Below, in pieces: positions 12,897 through 16,189 of a DNA stretch of 16,189 nt. Source of the DNA: Planctomycetota bacterium. Its GTDB lineage: Bacteria > Planctomycetota > UBA1135 > UBA2386. A program made the position numbers and the translations under genes. How positions within the stretch are numbered: position 1 is the first letter of the stretch; every line of letters starts with the position of its first letter. A model generated the notes under the pieces. That model ran no database searches, had not been told where the DNA came from, and saw only the letters and a program-made list of their open reading frames with translations. The stretch is from NCBI GenBank assembly GCA_020425885.1, contig JAGQRA010000788.1:1-16189 (forward strand), written 5' to 3'.

Positions 12897-14843
12897 TCAA
12901 CCCTTCGCCTGCTCGGCGAGATCCTCGAGCTCCTGCCACCGCGCGTACATCGCCTCGATCCGCGGCGGCAGCTCCGCCCGCCGCTTCGTCAGTCGATCGA
13001 ACTCGGCGGTGCCGCCCGTCTGGTAGAGCTTCGGATCACCGAGCGCGTCGTCGACCTGATGCAGTTCTTGCTCGGCCGCGGCGATCTCGGTCGGCAACTG
13101 CTCGAGTTCCTGCTTCTCGCGCGAGCTCAACCGCCTCGCCTTCGGCGCCGCATCGGCGCCGGCCCTGGCCCGGGCGCTCGCCTTCGCCGCATCGGCGACC
13201 GCTTTGGCCGCCGCCGCCGCGGCCGCGACCGCCTCGCCCTGCAACTTCTCGAGCAGCAACGACAGGTCGCCGGCGTGCTGACGGACGTGGCCGCTGCCAT
13301 CGAGATGGAGCACGCGCTGCGCCACGCGATCGAGGAACCAGCGGTCGTGACTGACGACGAGCACGGTGCCCGGAAAGGCGCACAACGCATCCTCGAGCGC
13401 GCGCAGCGATTGCAGGTCGAGGTCGTTGGTCGGCTCGTCGAGCACCAGCACGTTGCCGCCCTCGCACAGCATCCGGGCCAGCAGCACGCGATTGCGCTCG
13501 CCACCCGACAGCGCGCCGACCAGCGCGTGCTTCATCGCGCCCGGAAACAGGAACTGCTCGAGGAAGGTCTCGACCCTGACGTCGCGGCCGCCGACGAAGA
13601 CGTAGTCGTTGCCGTGCGCCACCTCGTCGAGCACGGTGTTGGTCGGCACCAGTTCCGACCGCGCCTGGTCGATGCCGGCGAACTTCACGGTCGGCCCGAC
13701 CGCGACCGTGCCCTCGTCCGGTTCGAGCCGACCGAGCAGCAGCCGCAGCAGCGTGGTCTTGCCGGCGCCATTGGGACCGACGATGCCGAGGCGTTCGCCG
13801 GGCCCGACGTCGAGATCGAACGGCGCGATGACGCGGCGGCCGGCGAACGACTTGCCGATGCCGCGGGCGCGGATCACGAAGTCGCCGAGCCGCGGCCCCT
13901 CGGGAATGGCGAACTCGAGCTCGGACGCGGCCGGCGGCGGCGCGTTGTCGACCAGCGCCTGCCAGCGGTCGATGCGGGCCTTGGACTTGGTCGTGCGCGC
14001 CGGCGGACCGCGCTTGATCCAGTCGGTCTCGCGCCGCAGCGTGTTGAGCCGCGCGCTCTCGATCTTGCCGTCGCGTTCGAGGCGGGCGGCGCGCTGCACC
14101 AGGAAGGCGCGGTAGGCGCCCTCGTAGCTGTGCATCGCGCCGTGGTCGATCTCGATCGTGCGCGTCACCAGCCGGTCGAGGAAGTAGCGGTCGTGCGTGA
14201 CCATGACGAACGGCTGACCGCGGTCGAGCAGGAAGGTCTCGAGCCAGTCGGTGACGTGGGCATCGAGGTGGTTGGTCGGCTCGTCGCGCAGCAGCAGTTC
14301 GGGCTCGCTGACCAGCAATCGCGGCAACGCGACCCGACGCTTCTCGCCGCCCGACATCGGACCGCAGAGCGCCTGCGGGTCGTGCATGCCGAGCCCATCG
14401 AGCACGGCGTCGGCGCGGTGGTCGACGTCGTGGCCGCCGAGATGTTCGAGCCGTTCGTCGAGCCGCTGCTGCTCCTCGAGCAAGCGGTCGAGCCGCTCCG
14501 GAGTGGTCTGCGGATCGGCCATTTCGGCGTGCACCTCGTCGAGCCGCCGCAGGACCTGATCGCGCCCGGGGATGCCGCGCACGACGACCTCGTGCGCGCG
14601 CAGCTCGGGCGGCAGCACCGGCTCCTGCGGCAGGAACCCGAGGCGCAGATCACGGCGCACGGTGCGGTTGCCGGCATCGGGCACGAGCTCGCCGGCGAGG
14701 ATGCGCAGCAGGGTCGACTTGCCGCAGCCGTTGGGCCCGAGCAGACCGATGCGCTCACCCTCCTCGACGACGAGCGACACACCCTGCAGCAGGTGGCGAT
14801 CGCCGATGGTGACGTGGATGTCCTCGAGGGTCAGCAGGGCCAT
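12897..14843 (-). CDS. uup: ABC-F family ATPase, Uup type
   Basis: A 648-residue soluble protein with two ABC ATPase domains and no membrane helices, the ABC-F layout. NBD1 has Walker A GPNGCGKST (36-44), signature SGGEK (164-168), Walker B region LLLRDEPTNHLD (183-194) and switch H217. The P-site tRNA interaction linker follows (YEGAYRAFLVQRAARLE, 240-256). NBD2 has Walker A GPNGAGKTT (356-364), signature SGGER (446-450), Walker B VLVLDEPTND and switch H499. An Ala-rich linker (~538-570) leads to a C-terminal helical hairpin (~572-645), the Uup DNA/ribosome-binding coiled coil with KLYQTGG inside. Uup proteins act on ribosomes and in DNA or transposon stability. One oddity is Arg186, immediately before Walker B Asp187 in NBD1, where a hydrophobic residue is usual. 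It lies upstream of hipBA on the same strand, 96 bp away. Confidence 0.93.
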   Translation of the reverse strand: MALLTLEDIHVTIGDRHLLQGVSLVVEEGERIGLLGPNGCGKSTLLRILAGELVPDAGNRTVRRDLRLGFLPQEPVLPPELRAHEVVVRGIPGRDQVLRRLDEVHAEMADPQTTPERLDRLLEEQQRLDERLEHLGGHDVDHRADAVLDGLGMHDPQALCGPMSGGEKRRVALPRLLVSEPELLLRDEPTNHLDAHVTDWLETFLLDRGQPFVMVTHDRYFLDRLVTRTIEIDHGAMHSYEGAYRAFLVQRAARLERDGKIESARLNTLRRETDWIKRGPPARTTKSKARIDRWQALVDNAPPPAASELEFAIPEGPRLGDFVIRARGIGKSFAGRRVIAPFDLDVGPGERLGIVGPNGAGKTTLLRLLLGRLEPDEGTVAVGPTVKFAGIDQARSELVPTNTVLDEVAHGNDYVFVGGRDVRVETFLEQFLFPGAMKHALVGALSGGERNRVLLARMLCEGGNVLVLDEPTNDLDLQSLRALEDALCAFPGTVLVVSHDRWFLDRVAQRVLHLDGSGHVRQHAGDLSLLLEKLQGEAVAAAAAAAKAVADAAKASARARAGADAAPKARRLSSREKQELEQLPTEIAAAEQELHQVDDALGDPKLYQTGGTAEFDRLTKRRAELPPRIEAMYARWQELEDLAEQAKG

Positions 14844-14932
14844 GTCGGGATCGTGGCGACTCCGGCGCGAGGATGGAAGCGTGCCCGATGCGATCTCGAC
14901 CGCCGCACGACTCGGCAGGTGAATCAGATTGT

Positions 14933-14952
14933 GGCCGACGGGTCCTTCGGCC
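14933..14952 (-). terminator. Weak hairpin between the glycine-rich protein gene and uup
   Basis: GGCCGA (14933-14938) and TCGGCC (14947-14952) form a six-pair stem with an 8-nt loop, 17 nt after the stop of the upstream gene on the reverse strand. No T-run follows. The rest of the 125-bp gap (14844-14968) shows no convincing promoter; CACGAT lies 6 nt before the uup ATG but is a poor -10. Confidence 0.25.
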
Positions 14953-14968
14953 TCAGCTCGTCAACGCC

Positions 14969-16039
14969 TCACTGGACGACGGCGTGCAGTGTATTCGAGA
15001 GGCGCGGCGGCAGGGAAGGCGGGATGACGAAGGCCTGGACCCAGAGCTGCAGGCCGATCAGGAACGGCGCGTTCGGGATCGACCACGGCACCGTCGCGAT
15101 CGGGTCGTGGCTCGGCTGGGCAGTGGTCACGGCGAGGGACGCGCTCGTAGGCAGGTCGAGGCCGAGCGAACCGAACGGCGTCGGCGTGCCGGGGCCCGGC
15201 TGCAGCGATGCGGCGACGTAGATCGGCGCGTTCTCGGGGGCCAGCACGTCGAGGATCCAGGTCTGGCCGATCCGCGGCTGCGATTGCGTGCGCAGGTGCG
15301 GGAGTTCGAGTGCTGTCGGTGGCGGATCGACGGTGCCCTGGATGACGGGCGGCGTGCCCCAGGCGTCGAGGCGGATGTAGCCGGGGGCGCCCACGGTCGT
15401 GGGGTGAGCGTTGAGGGCCGTACCGCCCCGGGCCGTGACGCGGCCGGTCGGGAGGATCGTGACGCCGCCGGCACCGCGTAGCAGGATCGAGCCGCCGGAG
15501 CCGCCGCCGGAGGAACTCGGCTGCGGCCACATGGTGCCATAGTGAATCCCATCGCCAGTGATCATGCCGTGGACCTCGATGCGGCCCTGCGTGGCCAACA
15601 CCAGAGTGCCTCCCCCTGCCCCACCCCACACAATGGTCGACGTCCCGCCGACACACCACTGGTACTGAACAAGATGCCCCCCGAAACTGCCGCCATCGAG
15701 ACTGAAGGGGATGGCAAGACCATAGGTGCCGGCATGAGCCGCTCCTTCCGGCGGAGAGAACCAACCACTGCCCCCCCCACAGACGTAGCCGAGCAAGCCC
15801 TCACCGGTGGTGACCCACCCAGCGGGGTACTCGCTGGTCGTGTTGCCGCTGACCGACAACGTACCGTGCACAATGGCGTCACCATCGCAGAGCACAACCG
15901 CCGGCATCCCAGGAACGGAGGTCCATCCGAATCCAGGGGCGACGAGGCGGACCGTCACGCCAGCCGGAATGTGGATCGAGCTGTAGTGTAGCATTGCGCC
16001 GCTGACAGTGATCGTCGTATCAGAGGTCGGTGCGAGCAC
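14969..16039 (-). CDS. Secreted glycine-rich beta protein, probably missing its signal-peptide start
   Basis: The annotated start is GTG 16039, giving 356 residues, but the frame stays open upstream to a TAG at 16085-16087. That upstream stretch reads SGLGLTIAGANAQHP before VLAPTSD, which looks like the C-terminal half of a signal peptide with an ANAQ cleavage site. The N-terminal Met, basic residues and first part of the hydrophobic core are absent. The body is Gly/Ser/Thr-rich (GGGSGW, GGAGGG, SGGGSGGSILLRGAGG at 177-192, VTARGG, GYIRLDA), the pattern of beta-helix or glycine-rich surface proteins. Residues ~255-356 form a C-terminal beta domain (IGQTWILDVLAPENAPIYVAAS, shown in part) similar in style to domains in many planctomycete exported proteins. 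Function unknown. As it stands export is doubtful, and the gene may be a pseudogene made by insertion. Confidence 0.7.
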   Translation of the reverse strand: MLAPTSDTTITVSGAMLHYSSIHIPAGVTVRLVAPGFGWTSVPGMPAVVLCDGDAIVHGTLSVSGNTTSEYPAGWVTTGEGLLGYVCGGGSGWFSPPEGAAHAGTYGLAIPFSLDGGSFGGHLVQYQWCVGGTSTIVWGGAGGGTLVLATQGRIEVHGMITGDGIHYGTMWPQPSSSGGGSGGSILLRGAGGVTILPTGRVTARGGTALNAHPTTVGAPGYIRLDAWGTPPVIQGTVDPPPTALELPHLRTQSQPRIGQTWILDVLAPENAPIYVAASLQPGPGTPTPFGSLGLDLPTSASLAVTTAQPSHDPIATVPWSIPNAPFLIGLQLWVQAFVIPPSLPPRLSNTLHAVVQ

Positions 16040-16084
16040 AGGATGCTGGGCGTTGGCACCAGCGATCGTCAGACCTAGCCCGGA
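16040..16084 (-). pseudogene. Remnant of the signal peptide of the preceding gene
   Basis: In frame with the gene ending at 14969, these codons encode SGLGLTIAGANAQHP, a hydrophobic stretch ending in a signal-peptidase-like ANAQ. No ATG, GTG or TTG in frame precedes it before the TAG at 16085-16087. This supports truncation of the true 5' end. Confidence 0.5.
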
Positions 16085-16189
16085 CTATTCACGAGCCGGG
16101 TGAATTTCGAGAGGAGGCTCGGGCGTACCTGAGGTTGCGAAGCCAACAGGAAGCCAAAGCGACTCCTCTCGAATGTGCAACCGTAACCG
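16082..16189. mobile_element. Possible terminal segment of an insertion element (unassigned family)
   Basis: Base composition and structure change here. ATTCAC (16087-16092) and GTGAAT (16100-16105) form a six-pair hairpin with a 7-nt loop. TTCGAGAGGAG (16106-16116) is repeated as its exact inverse CTCCTCTCGAA (16163-16173). No coding frame continues from the neighbouring gene. Position directly against a beheaded signal peptide suggests the end of an insertion sequence that extends past the right edge. No transposase is visible, so the call is tentative. Confidence 0.35.

Noticed and set aside
13059..15221. A 720-codon forward-strand open frame opposite uup
   Set aside because: It is the antisense shadow of a clear two-domain ABC-F ATPase in very GC-rich DNA. 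Its translation is Arg/Ala/Gly-rich with no domain motifs.

Overview
The window is GC-rich (well above 60% by eye) and densely coded on both strands. Its gene content points to a bacterium of the phylum Planctomycetota. The strongest marker is the protein at 2908-6405, which joins a DUF1080 domain, a PVC-type membrane-bound dehydrogenase propeller and the C-terminal cytochrome c domain (TIGR02603-type) typical of Planctomycetes and Verrucomicrobia. The secreted glycine-rich and beta-rich proteins at both edges fit marine Planctomycetes with large secretomes. I cannot name the species.

Layout. 1-1612 (-): secreted protein cut by the left edge. 1613-1778: divergent regulatory region holding an unusual inverted pair of similar ~40-bp elements. 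1779-2981 (+): sugar O-methyltransferase family protein. 2908-6405 (-): large exported multidomain haem protein whose end overlaps the methyltransferase gene tail to tail. 6514-7089 (+): small exported protein with a helical charged region. 7093-9405 (-): exported beta-propeller with two haem-c motifs. 9438-10682 (+): seven-bladed FG-GAP/VCBS calcium-loop propeller, divergent from the haem protein across only 32 bp. 10734-11165 (+): small membrane-anchored protein ending in a leucine-zipper-like coiled coil. 11170-12800 (-): hipBA-type toxin-antitoxin operon with two phased palindromic operators. 12897-14843 (-): ABC-F ATPase of the Uup type. 14969-16039 (-): secreted glycine-rich protein whose signal peptide appears cut off by foreign, repeat-rich DNA at 16082-16189.

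How they fit together. Six of the eleven genes encode proteins that are probably exported or membrane-bound; several are redox or sugar-related (DUF1080, haem c, sugar methyltransferase), which suits a polysaccharide-degrading surface lifestyle. No single pathway links the whole window. Most genes stand alone or as divergent pairs; the only clear operon is hipB-hipA. Several starts lie 6-12 nt after a TANNAT-like hexamer with no Shine-Dalgarno, suggesting leaderless or near-leaderless transcription.

I see no rRNA, tRNA, CRISPR array or complete insertion sequence. Nothing here is clearly an undescribed defence or biosynthetic system. The most interesting signals are regulatory (twin inverted elements, mirror-image promoter, phased hip operators) and the beheaded gene at the right edge.
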